The notes under the pieces: generated by a model
The model's input: the letters and a program-made list of their open reading frames with translations, nothing else
Told to the model about the DNA's origin: nothing
The model's database searches: none
NCBI RefSeq assembly: GCF_007830125.1
Contig: NZ_VLLG01000005.1
Coordinates: 558,001-622,000 of the forward strand
Direction: 5' to 3'
Origin: Chitinophaga japonensis
Lineage (GTDB): Bacteria; Bacteroidota; Bacteroidia; Chitinophagales; Chitinophagaceae
DNA: 64,000 bases
Shown: piece after piece, positions 31,946-40,372 of the stretch
Layout of the letters: each line of letters opens with the position of its first letter
Numbering within the stretch: position 1 is the stretch's first letter
Translations under genes and position numbers: made by a program

Positions 31946-34015
31946 CTAGCGGAGATAGAAGGTCTGGCTGAAAGCTCCATTGGCGGCTACATCCCAGGCC
32001 TCCACGCGTACCCATTTCCGGCCGGCCAGTTGACTTTTGAAGGTAAAGGTCTTTTCCCCGAAAGCCTCCGTGTCCCGGAGATCTATTTTCTCCCGGTATA
32101 CTTTAGCACCGTCTCCCGAAATCACCTCCACGAAATTCATGGGAAATGTCCAGTTCAATGTAAGTACGATATCCGCCATACCGCCGGGAGGGAGTTGCAG
32201 GCTATCGCCCGAGATATGCCCGTTGATCTTTAACGAGGGGATCAGCACTTCACCTGTAGTGCCAAAGAACCGGCCATGCTGCATGGCGTCGAGGATGGGG
32301 CTCCAGCCGTCCTTGTAGGCGGGCAGCTTGTCCAGCATGAGGTAGTTGACATTCATGTGCGCATACATCTCGTTCTCCTGTGTGACGGTGAACAGGTCGG
32401 CTTCAGAGATCACTGTCTTTTTTGTTCCCCAGTTGTTCATATCGTCCAGCAGGTCCAGGACCCTTTTACCCAGCCGGGGCTGGGAAAGGTCTGCCGGCAT
32501 CGCCTTCCAGGCGGCGCCCATAAACCGGTCGGACAAAAAGAATGCTTCATGGTTATAGATGTCCGGTGTGTTTACGGACCCCTTTGTCCGGGGATGGGCT
32601 GTCCAGGCAAGGCCCTGCTCGTCTTCCAGCAGGCGCAGCATCTCCTCCTTGTTGCCGATATGGTATACCTTACCGTAGCCGGTTTTTTCTTCCACGTAGG
32701 GTACACCGGGTTTTCGGGACATTACCCAATACACCGGGCGGGGGAACAGCTCGAGCCAGTGGCCGCCCAAAAATTCATTCGGCTCTTCGCCCGGCAGCAG
32801 CAGGAAATCTTTGCCGGATTGCTTTTCACATAAGTCGAAAAGCGCCTTCAACTGGGGCAGTCTTTTCTCATCCGGTCCCCTGGGATCAGCGGTGTAATGG
32901 AACTCTGCCAGGTGCACAATATCAAGGCCCAGTTGTTTGAACACTTTCACAAACTCCGGGTGCTCCGGTACCGGCTTTCCCGCCATCACCACCTTCATAA
33001 TAAATTCATTATGGAAATGGCTGGACATGGTTTTGAACCCGGGCAGCCGCACGTAGCGGTCATTATGCGTAAAACGTTTTACGGCAGCAAAAGCCTCCGC
33101 ATCGTTTTCCGTGCTCAATAAACAAAAGAAATTGAGGCGCTGCTTTGTTCCCGGCGGTGCATTAAACCAGGGCACAAAACGTTTGTCGCCCTGCAGCTCC
33201 TGCCTGATACCAATGCCATAGCCATCCACCAGCCGGCGGTACCCGCCGCCATACCAGGTAAACCGCAGGTTAAAGGCTTCATCCAAAGGATAGAAATACT
33301 GGTGCGGCGGAGGAAACAATACCAGCACCCCTTGCCCGCCTGCCGCAGCAATGGCGCGGTACTTAACCGCCAGGTTGCGGGCGGTGTCACTTGCCACTAC
33401 CCGCGCCTGCCGCAGGCTGTCACCCGTAGTGATCCAGGAAACCCGCTGCCAGTCGGGAGAACGGCTCACCATTCCTGCATCGAAAACAATTGCTTTGGCC
33501 TCCGCTTCTGTGGTTATCACGGCGGCTACATTGAATAAGGGGCTGCCGTTGTAGCAGGTAACTTCCAAGGTACCTGTAAAGCTTTCTGCCGTCAATTGCC
33601 CGATGGTAACGATCGTGCGGCTGCCTTCCGTCTTTACGGATGCAGCGTTCTTCTTCATTATTAACGGGAATGACTCATGCGGACGGTTGGGCACTTTATC
33701 AAAAAAGATGTTCCACCTGTTTTGTGAAAGCAGGTCTCTTTTGCCGACTGTGAGCACAAAAGCCGGGTCAACATTGGCGGTGACCAGTTTGTTCCCGAGA
33801 TAGATCTCTTTAAAAAGCGCGCGGCCGGGCGCCAGGTCAAATATAATTTTACCGGCAAGTGCATTGCCGGCCGGCCAGGTGATCTCCAGCAGTTGACCCT
33901 CCTGACGGACAACCGCACCGTTACCAGGCCTGAACACTTCCAGGTCGGTACCTACCCCGGCTGCGGTAGTAACGGTAACGAATAAGGTAATAGCAAATAA
34001 CAAAGCCAATCTCAT
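31946..34015 (-). CDS. Large exported protein with PHP-like metal-dependent hydrolase features
   Basis: A 689-residue protein with signal peptide MRLALLFAITLFVTVTTAAG. The N-terminal half is beta-rich (FRPGNGAVVRQEGQLLEITW, LDEAFNLRFTWYGGGY). The middle, residues about 335-560, contains spaced metal-ligand-like motifs in the order of PHP/CehA-type hydrolases: MSSHFHNEF, IVHLAEFHY, LLPGEEPNEFLGGHWLEL and GLAWTAHPRTKGS. A C-terminal beta domain (LNWTFPMNFVEVISGDGAKV, KWVRVEAWDVAANG) ends the protein. The family is an inference from motif spacing. It follows the TonB receptor at 34069-36237 by 53 bases, so it may release or process the receptor's cargo. Confidence 0.6.
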   Translation of the reverse strand: MRLALLFAITLFVTVTTAAGVGTDLEVFRPGNGAVVRQEGQLLEITWPAGNALAGKIIFDLAPGRALFKEIYLGNKLVTANVDPAFVLTVGKRDLLSQNRWNIFFDKVPNRPHESFPLIMKKNAASVKTEGSRTIVTIGQLTAESFTGTLEVTCYNGSPLFNVAAVITTEAEAKAIVFDAGMVSRSPDWQRVSWITTGDSLRQARVVASDTARNLAVKYRAIAAAGGQGVLVLFPPPHQYFYPLDEAFNLRFTWYGGGYRRLVDGYGIGIRQELQGDKRFVPWFNAPPGTKQRLNFFCLLSTENDAEAFAAVKRFTHNDRYVRLPGFKTMSSHFHNEFIMKVVMAGKPVPEHPEFVKVFKQLGLDIVHLAEFHYTADPRGPDEKRLPQLKALFDLCEKQSGKDFLLLPGEEPNEFLGGHWLELFPRPVYWVMSRKPGVPYVEEKTGYGKVYHIGNKEEMLRLLEDEQGLAWTAHPRTKGSVNTPDIYNHEAFFLSDRFMGAAWKAMPADLSQPRLGKRVLDLLDDMNNWGTKKTVISEADLFTVTQENEMYAHMNVNYLMLDKLPAYKDGWSPILDAMQHGRFFGTTGEVLIPSLKINGHISGDSLQLPPGGMADIVLTLNWTFPMNFVEVISGDGAKVYREKIDLRDTEAFGEKTFTFKSQLAGRKWVRVEAWDVAANGAFSQTFYLR

Positions 34016-34068
34016 GACGTGGATTTTTATTGGCTGAATATATATTTTTCCGCTGGGAAATCCAATCC

Positions 34069-36237
34069 CTACAACCGCAGCTTCAACCCGCCATTCACCA
34101 CAAAACCGTCCAGCGGGGCATAAATATCCCTGAATACCGGCTGCGTTACCGTTCCGGTATATATGCTGTCAAACTTCGTTTGCCGGGTATCTGTAAAGTT
34201 CTCAAAATTGATGAACAGGGAAAAGCGTTCCCACATCCGTTCTGCCATAAAACCGAATGTCCAGTAGGGCTGCCCGGTGGCGCCATCGTTCAGGTGCTGA
34301 CGGCTGTAGTAATACGCTTCCAGCCCGGCCCGCCATTTTTCCTCCACTTCATACATCAGTACATTATTCAGGCGATGTCGCGCCGTAAGCGGATTCTCCT
34401 GCACCCTGCTTCCCTGTTTCAATTGGGCATCGGTAAAGGTATATCCAAGAAAGAGTTTAAAATCATGGAATGACAGCTTAACGTTGGTTTCCCAGCCTTT
34501 GGTATCCAGGTAACCGTCAGCATTGGCAAGCTGGTAGCGGTTGCCGGCGGCCTGCGCCAGCAGTAAAGGATGGTTGATACGGGTATAAAAGAAAAGCTGG
34601 TTGATGCTGAGGCTGAGCTTTTCAAATAAAGTGGTGCGGTAATTCACATCAAAGTTAACGCCGTAAGACCTTTCCAGTTGGTCGGCCGCCGCGCCCAAAG
34701 GCAATACCGACCTGAATTGTATGCGCTCCGTTTCTTCCGTGAAGATATTGGGCACCTTATACCCCAGGCCGCCGCCCAGACGCGAACTAAGTGCGGGGGA
34801 GATCCTGAAGAGGGCGGCTATGCGGGGCAGGAACACAAAACCGTAATCTATCACGTAATCACCGCGTATGCCTGTCTCCATCTGCAACCAGTCACTGGCT
34901 TTCCAGGTGTTCTGTATAAACCCGCCCAGGGTATATTGACCGTAATCCCGCTGCGGGAAACTGTCTTTCGGGTATTCATTGAAGTTATCAGTATACACGT
35001 TCAGACCGGCAACCCAGTCCATTTGCTCCCGGTTGTTATGGTAGGCTGCTTCGGAATAAGTGGACCATTGCTTACCGTCGAAAACATACGCGGGGACCGT
35101 GATCTTCCTGTTAAAATTATTCACGGAATTTTTGATCACCAGGCCGCTGTGGTCGCTGAACTGGTGCCCGAGGGAAAACTGCGTGGAGAAACGGCTGCTT
35201 TTATTCCGTTCAAAGTAACTATGCGTGCTGTCGCCATGCCCTTTGATATACCGGATGTCGCCGCCGGTGCGGTCCTCGAAGATGGTATTAACGCCAATGT
35301 TCATGGTGGTGCGGGGGCTGAAGTAAACAAACAGCCGTGGATTCAATACATAGCGCTCTGTTTCAGGAATGGCTGTAAAACCGGTGCCGGATGGGTCATA
35401 GGGCCGGCTGCTGTTGCGGGCGGCGTAAACGGTCCAACCGGTCCGTTTGAATTTTTGAGCGTAGAAGCCGTTGATATCCAGACCGCCGGCAGAAGTGCCA
35501 TTCACCAGGAAGCGCAGTTCCCTTTCTTCCGTGGGCTCTTTGGAAATGAGGTTCACCAGCCCCGCTATAGCGCCGCCGCCATACAGGGTGGAGGAAGCGC
35601 CCTTGATCACCTCTACCTGCTTCAGGTCCAGGGGAGGCGTTTGCAGCAGTCCCAGGCCGCCGGAAAACCCGGCGTACATGGGAAACCCGTCCTTCAGCAT
35701 CTGGGTGTAGCGGCCGTCGAGGCCCTGTATGCGGATGCTGGAATTGGCGGAGGTAGCGGATACCTGCTGGGTTTGTATACCCGTGCTTTCATTCAGCATC
35801 ATGCGTATGTCCCCCGGTTTCATATTGCCCTTTTCTTCCAGTTCTTCCCCTCCTATAAATTCCACGCGGGTGGGAATGTTCTGAATGGTGCGGGTGCTGC
35901 GGGTAGAACTGATCACCACCTCTTCCACCTCCTCCCCTGCCGGTTCCAGCAGTATGGTGAGCGTGTCATTATCCAGGGGAAAGACAAGTATTTCCCTATG
36001 CTGCCGGTAGCCGACAGAGCGAAACAGCAGTTCCTGCTTACCACCGGGTATGCCGGTAAGCACCACGATCCCGTTTTCATCTGCTGCGGCGCCTTTGTTG
36101 CTGCCTGCCAGCAGTACGGCGGCTCCTGCCAGCGGCTCGCGGGAGTCTGCATCCTTTATAATAGCTGTGAACAGATGCTGCGCCATGCACAGGTTACCCA
36201 TGCAAAGCAATAGCGCCAGCGCTAAAACTTTTATCAT
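34069..36237 (-). CDS. TonB-dependent receptor with carboxypeptidase-like N-terminal domain
   Basis: A 722-residue receptor. After the signal peptide (MIKVLALALLLCMGNLCMAQ) comes a carboxypeptidase-regulatory-like domain (FTAIIKDADSREPLAGAAVL). The plug holds EEVVISSTRSTRTIQNIPTR, MLNESTGIQTQQVSATSANS, IRIQGLDGRYTQMLKDGFPM and SSTLYGGGAIAGLVNLISKE. The barrel ends in VNGGLKLRL. This plug type belongs to receptors for siderophores, cobalamin or metal chelates. The small DUF6660 gene lies 68 bases upstream and the PHP-like gene follows, probably one operon. No TGCAAY-N3-GTTGCA operator is seen before it. Confidence 0.92.
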   Translation of the reverse strand: MIKVLALALLLCMGNLCMAQHLFTAIIKDADSREPLAGAAVLLAGSNKGAAADENGIVVLTGIPGGKQELLFRSVGYRQHREILVFPLDNDTLTILLEPAGEEVEEVVISSTRSTRTIQNIPTRVEFIGGEELEEKGNMKPGDIRMMLNESTGIQTQQVSATSANSSIRIQGLDGRYTQMLKDGFPMYAGFSGGLGLLQTPPLDLKQVEVIKGASSTLYGGGAIAGLVNLISKEPTEERELRFLVNGTSAGGLDINGFYAQKFKRTGWTVYAARNSSRPYDPSGTGFTAIPETERYVLNPRLFVYFSPRTTMNIGVNTIFEDRTGGDIRYIKGHGDSTHSYFERNKSSRFSTQFSLGHQFSDHSGLVIKNSVNNFNRKITVPAYVFDGKQWSTYSEAAYHNNREQMDWVAGLNVYTDNFNEYPKDSFPQRDYGQYTLGGFIQNTWKASDWLQMETGIRGDYVIDYGFVFLPRIAALFRISPALSSRLGGGLGYKVPNIFTEETERIQFRSVLPLGAAADQLERSYGVNFDVNYRTTLFEKLSLSINQLFFYTRINHPLLLAQAAGNRYQLANADGYLDTKGWETNVKLSFHDFKLFLGYTFTDAQLKQGSRVQENPLTARHRLNNVLMYEVEEKWRAGLEAYYYSRQHLNDGATGQPYWTFGFMAERMWERFSLFINFENFTDTRQTKFDSIYTGTVTQPVFRDIYAPLDGFVVNGGLKLRL

Positions 36238-36271
36238 TTTCCGGTATGTAATTTATAATGAAATAAATGAC

Positions 36272-36293
36272 GCATGCCTGCATGCAGGCATGC
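36272..36293. repeat. Perfect 22-base palindrome between the DUF6660 and TonB receptor genes
   Basis: GCATGCCTGCA (36272-36282) is followed immediately by its reverse complement (36283-36293). It lies in the 68-base gap between two genes read in the same direction. It could be a regulator site or an mRNA cruciform; it has no T run. Confidence 0.7.
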
Positions 36294-36305
36294 TGTAAAG
36301 TATGA

Positions 36306-36638
36306 TCAGGCGGTGGTACGCGCCCGCCGGGGAGGCTGCCAGATGGAAGGTGAAAAATCAGCAGGGGGATGTACTTTATAGTCACTTTGCGGGGCTGCTA
36401 CCGGGCGTAGCGGCTTTAAAAATTCAATAGTATGATCAGGCACCACAATGGCATGACAGGCGCCACAGGCAAAAAAGGGAGAGCAGGGACAGGCCGGCTT
36501 ATGATCCGGATCATGCGCCGGCTTCGCGGGTTCGGTGGTGCAGGTGATCTCATCCGCACAGCAATGCTCGTCCGCATCACAGGGGATGCCGGACAACAGC
36601 AGTACGTAAAACGAGAACAGGTAAAGCAGCCACTTCAT
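36306..36638 (-). CDS. DUF6660-like small Cys/His-rich exported protein
   Basis: A 110-residue protein with signal peptide MKWLLYLFSFYVLLLSG. The mature protein is rich in Cys, His and acidic residues: DADEHCCADEITC, HDPDHKPACPCS, FFACGACHA, and ends near DFSPSIWQPPRRARTTA. The CSPFFACGAC motif and WQPP end are those I recall for DUF6660 proteins, which occur beside TonB receptors in Bacteroidota. The ten cysteines and several histidines suggest metal binding, though the function is not established. First gene of the operon with the TonB receptor at 34069-36237. Confidence 0.75.
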   Translation of the reverse strand: MKWLLYLFSFYVLLLSGIPCDADEHCCADEITCTTEPAKPAHDPDHKPACPCSPFFACGACHAIVVPDHTIEFLKPLRPVAAPQSDYKVHPPADFSPSIWQPPRRARTTA

Positions 36639-36653
36639 GGATGCGAATATACG

Positions 36654-38573
36654 CTATGATATGTTTTCCTCACCATCGTTTTTAGCAGGAGGCGCCTCGG
36701 TTGGCTGCGTACCCGTTAGTTCCTTCAATTGCTTGTCCCCTATTCCCTGTAGCGGTGTGGGGTATCTCTTCTTTTTCAGTTCTGTTAATGTCATTTTCAT
36801 GTAATCCCCCAGTGATGCCTTATACGCTGCTATTGTCGTCTTTTTCTGCTCATCTTCGGGGTTACCGGATTGAAGTATGCTTAATTTTTCCTCCCACTGG
36901 TGCAGCCGCTGATAAGCTTTTACAATATCGATCTGCAGCACCCGCATGATCCTGAACAATTCATCATTAGCGCTTTTCACCCTGCTTTGCACCCCCTTTC
37001 TCCTTGCCCGGCTCTTTTCTATCTGCTGCTGTGCATCACTATCCTTTGATTCGCCCTCCAGGATGTCTAATTCTGCCATTTTTGCCGCATATTCCTTGAA
37101 CATGCCCCCCGAGTACACATTGTGCTTAAATACATAATCATAAAACTCACGCAGGGTCCACTCACCAACCTCTGCTACGGAAAAGGGGAATTTCCAGGAT
37201 TCGTCTTCTTCCATGCTATTATCACTCCCGGTATCTTTCACGCCCAGGTGTACCCTCAGGTGATCTTCATCCTTTTCACTGAACCTGTGCAAGGCATCCG
37301 CATCAAACTGCATTTCCCGGAGCACTTGTTTTGTCTTTTCTTTACGGTCCTTTCGCGCAGCGCTCAATAATGTATCCTTATGGCTGAACTGCTGATCCCT
37401 TCCGCTGAGCGCGCTCTGGTACAGTTTAAAGGTCAGGGAGCCCGCAGTTTTACTGAACAGCTTGTTTTGATTGTCTTCAAATTTGACATCGAATAACGCA
37501 GGAAATAATTTAACGTGATCCGGCTGCCCAATCCCCAGGCTATGCAGCGGCGCCTGCTCCGCCGGTAATCCCAGTATAGCCTGTGTAAATTCCAGTTGCT
37601 TCTTCCTGGACTCATCCCTGCTTTGCCTGGGCCCCTGCGTACCGTTATTCGTTTCCTGGTATTCCATTAAGTGGCAACCTACAATCTGTGCCAATGGGGA
37701 GCCATTCGAGGTGGTTTTGATGGTGTATTGCTTCGCCGGCTGTTCAGCCTGCCATAGTTTCGCCCCCTCTTCAAGCCCCGGCTGCAATGCGCCCTCTTTT
37801 TGCAACAGCGACATAAGGCTTTGCATCGTTGGATAACTCCAGTCCTTTTTACTGATGATCGAAGTGGCCAGCTCCGCTGTGAGTCCGCATTCTTCTCTCA
37901 ATACCCGGATAGCCTCCCCGGGGTCGTCGAATGTAGTATACGTCCGGGCGCTGTTGTGCCGCCTGGCAACATGGAACTTGATGGGTACGATTGTTTTTCT
38001 CTTCTTGGTTGCACTCCCCTCATTTTTTCTTTTCCGCTTCCTGGTAGCTTCCCCTTCTTCAACGTTCTTTTCATCCCAGCCGGTAAATCCTAATACTCCG
38101 GTATAGGACGGATCAAAGTTGTAATTATTGTCCTGAAAATCCGCCCATACCTGGTTCCCGTCCCTGTCTTCCAGCTTATATGCCAGCCTGCCGCGAAAAA
38201 TATCATTGTCCACTATTTCAAACCTGGCGCCGGAGGGCCCTATCACTATCCGGCCCCGATGTAAATAGCCGCCGTTGCCGATCATGCGTTGTATAACGCC
38301 GCTGGCCGACATACTGGCATAATTATCCGCCAGGGCCTGGTAGCTTCTCAGTTGTTTTATCTGCGCCGTGTCATTGGCCATTTCCTGGTAAGTGCTCAGC
38401 CGCTTCACCTGCGGACTGTTATCCGCCATTTCACGCTGTACCTGTGATTGAGCCGTTTCGGGACGACTATCCTCGAACTGAAGTGGAGTTGCCTGCCCCC
38501 GCTGCAATACGATTGGCGTACTTGCAGGGATTTGGTTTTTACGTTCCCCTTTTTTTTCAGCGTGGGTATTCAT
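36654..38573 (-). CDS. Large cytosolic protein resembling eCIS-associated cargo, with a bipartite basic patch
   Basis: A 639-residue hydrophilic protein without a signal peptide or membrane segment. The N terminus is disordered (Q-, P- and K-rich). Three tandem helical repeats of about 18 residues follow at residues 46-96 (QREMADNSPQVKRLSTY, QEMANDTAQIKQLRSY, QALADNYASMSASGVIQRM). This repeat style, ending in QR, is typical of the linker in Bacteroidota proteins with DUF4157 and related eCIS cargo. A patch at 178-194 (RKRKRKNEGSATKKRKT) has the form of a bipartite nuclear localisation signal. The remainder is mixed alpha/beta, ending in a charged helical region (IEKSRARRKGVQSRVKSAND, RVLQIDIVKAYQRLHQWEEK). 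I do not recognise a catalytic domain, and no eCIS structural genes lie in the window. Confidence 0.55.
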   Translation of the reverse strand: MNTHAEKKGERKNQIPASTPIVLQRGQATPLQFEDSRPETAQSQVQREMADNSPQVKRLSTYQEMANDTAQIKQLRSYQALADNYASMSASGVIQRMIGNGGYLHRGRIVIGPSGARFEIVDNDIFRGRLAYKLEDRDGNQVWADFQDNNYNFDPSYTGVLGFTGWDEKNVEEGEATRKRKRKNEGSATKKRKTIVPIKFHVARRHNSARTYTTFDDPGEAIRVLREECGLTAELATSIISKKDWSYPTMQSLMSLLQKEGALQPGLEEGAKLWQAEQPAKQYTIKTTSNGSPLAQIVGCHLMEYQETNNGTQGPRQSRDESRKKQLEFTQAILGLPAEQAPLHSLGIGQPDHVKLFPALFDVKFEDNQNKLFSKTAGSLTFKLYQSALSGRDQQFSHKDTLLSAARKDRKEKTKQVLREMQFDADALHRFSEKDEDHLRVHLGVKDTGSDNSMEEDESWKFPFSVAEVGEWTLREFYDYVFKHNVYSGGMFKEYAAKMAELDILEGESKDSDAQQQIEKSRARRKGVQSRVKSANDELFRIMRVLQIDIVKAYQRLHQWEEKLSILQSGNPEDEQKKTTIAAYKASLGDYMKMTLTELKKKRYPTPLQGIGDKQLKELTGTQPTEAPPAKNDGEENIS

Positions 38574-38677
38574 AGTCTTATCTTTTCAGGTTTTCAACTC
38601 GTTTACCGTCGCAAAACAAAGTGTAGGAAAGAGTATCTACCGGCAAAAGATAGTGTAAATATAATCATCCGGGGGTA

Positions 38678-40339
38678 TTAAAAGGTCGCTGTACCCACAT
38701 TCGTCCTGTACAGTTTTATGCGTTGCAGCCCCCATTCGCCAAAGGGTATGCGCAGGTGGCGGCCCTGGTGGCTTTGGTCGCCGTTCAGCCTTCTGCCGCG
38801 TTGCCAGGCGCCATTTACGAATTCGCCTTCATCAATCCATAAAATATTGGCTACCTCCGTGGTATCAACGGACGTAAATGTGGCAAAAACGCCCATGCCG
38901 CCTACCATAAACTCATCTTCACCCACCCGGATGATGATGCCGCCGCCGGGCTCCCATACGCTATCCTTCGCCACCGGCGACCAGGGCAACAGCCCGTCGT
39001 GCAAAAAGGTAATGTCATACCCGCCCAGGCGGAGCTTTTGCCGGGTATTAACCTTATCTACCAGTATGCCTTCCCGGTTGCCTTTTTCATTACGGTGTAT
39101 GCTGTTGCCGGCTATGATAAGCGGCTGTAGCTGGCGGATAATATCGTAACTGCTTTTTAATGCACCTGCTTCCTCCTTTGCTCCGTTCTCGATAGAAAAG
39201 GGAGAAAAGCCCAGGGTGTTGTAATGCCCGAATACATACAGTGCCTTGGCCCCGCAGGAAGGCTCAAAGCGCATTTCAGGAATGAACAGCGGTTGCTGTT
39301 TGCGGGTATACAGGTCGCACCAGTAGGTAGTATTGGGATTATAAAAATCCGGTGATAAAATGTCCACTGCCGGTGCGGCACATTGCCACACCTCCATTAC
39401 CTGCGGCAATGGTCCTGCACTGGGGTAGTTGCCCGGCAACTGTCCTTCGCGGAACAGCGCGGCGTTCACATACATGGGAATATCATATTCCGCCTTGCCG
39501 GCCGCCGCCACGGCATTGGCAAAACGGGCATAGTACCAGGCCTGGAAAATCTCATCGGTGGCCGGGCCTTTGCCAAACACAGCTTCCCAGTTCCCGCTGG
39601 TCTTATAACCCTGCGCGGCCCAGCGGCTGCGCAGCCCGGGCAAGAGCAAGGCTTTGTTGTTGACCAGGTAATTCATCAGCTCAGCAGGTACCGGCCGGTT
39701 AAAGGCAGCATTGGCTTTCCGGGTAATTTCCCTGGCAGGGCCCAGCATCCCGATCTCGTTTTCCACCTGCACCATGATCACGGTACGTTCTTTTTCGTCT
39801 ATCTGCCGGATATGTTTCATCAGGGCGGCGAAGGCCTTCTTATCGGCCGCTAAATTCTCTTCACCGAATGCGGATAGTATTTCCACCGGTTTCCGGTCCT
39901 TGTCGGTGGCCCGCTCAAACCGGTCCGCGTCGGTCTTTACCCAGGCAGGTGCATAACAGCTCATGCTGTTCTTCCAGGAACCGAACCAGAGGAAAATGAT
40001 CTTCATATCATGCTGCCGGGCCTGTTGGATATGATCATCTACCCGGGTAAAATCAAATACATTTTCCTTTGGCTCCATCAGCTCCCAGTACACGGGTATC
40101 AATACCGTGTTGAGCTGCATGGCCTGCAGGCGCGGCCATACAGGACGCATCTGCTCAATGGTGGATGCCGTGGAGTTGCCCAGCTCCCCCCCCAGCACCA
40201 GGAAAGGCTTTCCATCCACCAGCAGTTGCGTGGCAGCATCTTTTCTTTCCAGGCGTGGAGCAGGATTGTTTTCCTGCGCATGCAACATTGCAGGCAAAAG
40301 GACAATGGCGATGTACAACAGCGAAAAATAGTACTTCAT
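38678..40339 (-). CDS. Exported GH35-type glycosidase with DUF5597 C-terminal domain
   Basis: A 553-residue protein with signal peptide MKYYFSLLYIAIVLLPAMLH. The TIM-barrel part begins LLVDGKPFLVLGGELGNSTA and includes QLNTVLIPVYWELMEPKENV. The expected acid/base glutamate is in MVQVENEIGML, and a nucleophile candidate is the Glu in PLFIPEMRFEPS. The C-terminal part (DITFLHDGLLPWSPVAKDSV, MVGGMGVFATFTSVDTTEVA) matches DUF5597. Family members act mainly as beta-galactosidases. It follows the sialate O-acetylesterase gene by 33 bases on the same strand, so the pair probably works on acetylated galactose-containing glycans in the periplasm. Confidence 0.88.
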   Translation of the reverse strand: MKYYFSLLYIAIVLLPAMLHAQENNPAPRLERKDAATQLLVDGKPFLVLGGELGNSTASTIEQMRPVWPRLQAMQLNTVLIPVYWELMEPKENVFDFTRVDDHIQQARQHDMKIIFLWFGSWKNSMSCYAPAWVKTDADRFERATDKDRKPVEILSAFGEENLAADKKAFAALMKHIRQIDEKERTVIMVQVENEIGMLGPAREITRKANAAFNRPVPAELMNYLVNNKALLLPGLRSRWAAQGYKTSGNWEAVFGKGPATDEIFQAWYYARFANAVAAAGKAEYDIPMYVNAALFREGQLPGNYPSAGPLPQVMEVWQCAAPAVDILSPDFYNPNTTYWCDLYTRKQQPLFIPEMRFEPSCGAKALYVFGHYNTLGFSPFSIENGAKEEAGALKSSYDIIRQLQPLIIAGNSIHRNEKGNREGILVDKVNTRQKLRLGGYDITFLHDGLLPWSPVAKDSVWEPGGGIIIRVGEDEFMVGGMGVFATFTSVDTTEVANILWIDEGEFVNGAWQRGRRLNGDQSHQGRHLRIPFGEWGLQRIKLYRTNVGTATF

Positions 40340-40372
40340 GTACGGAAGGTTTTTAACAGGATATAGCGTACC

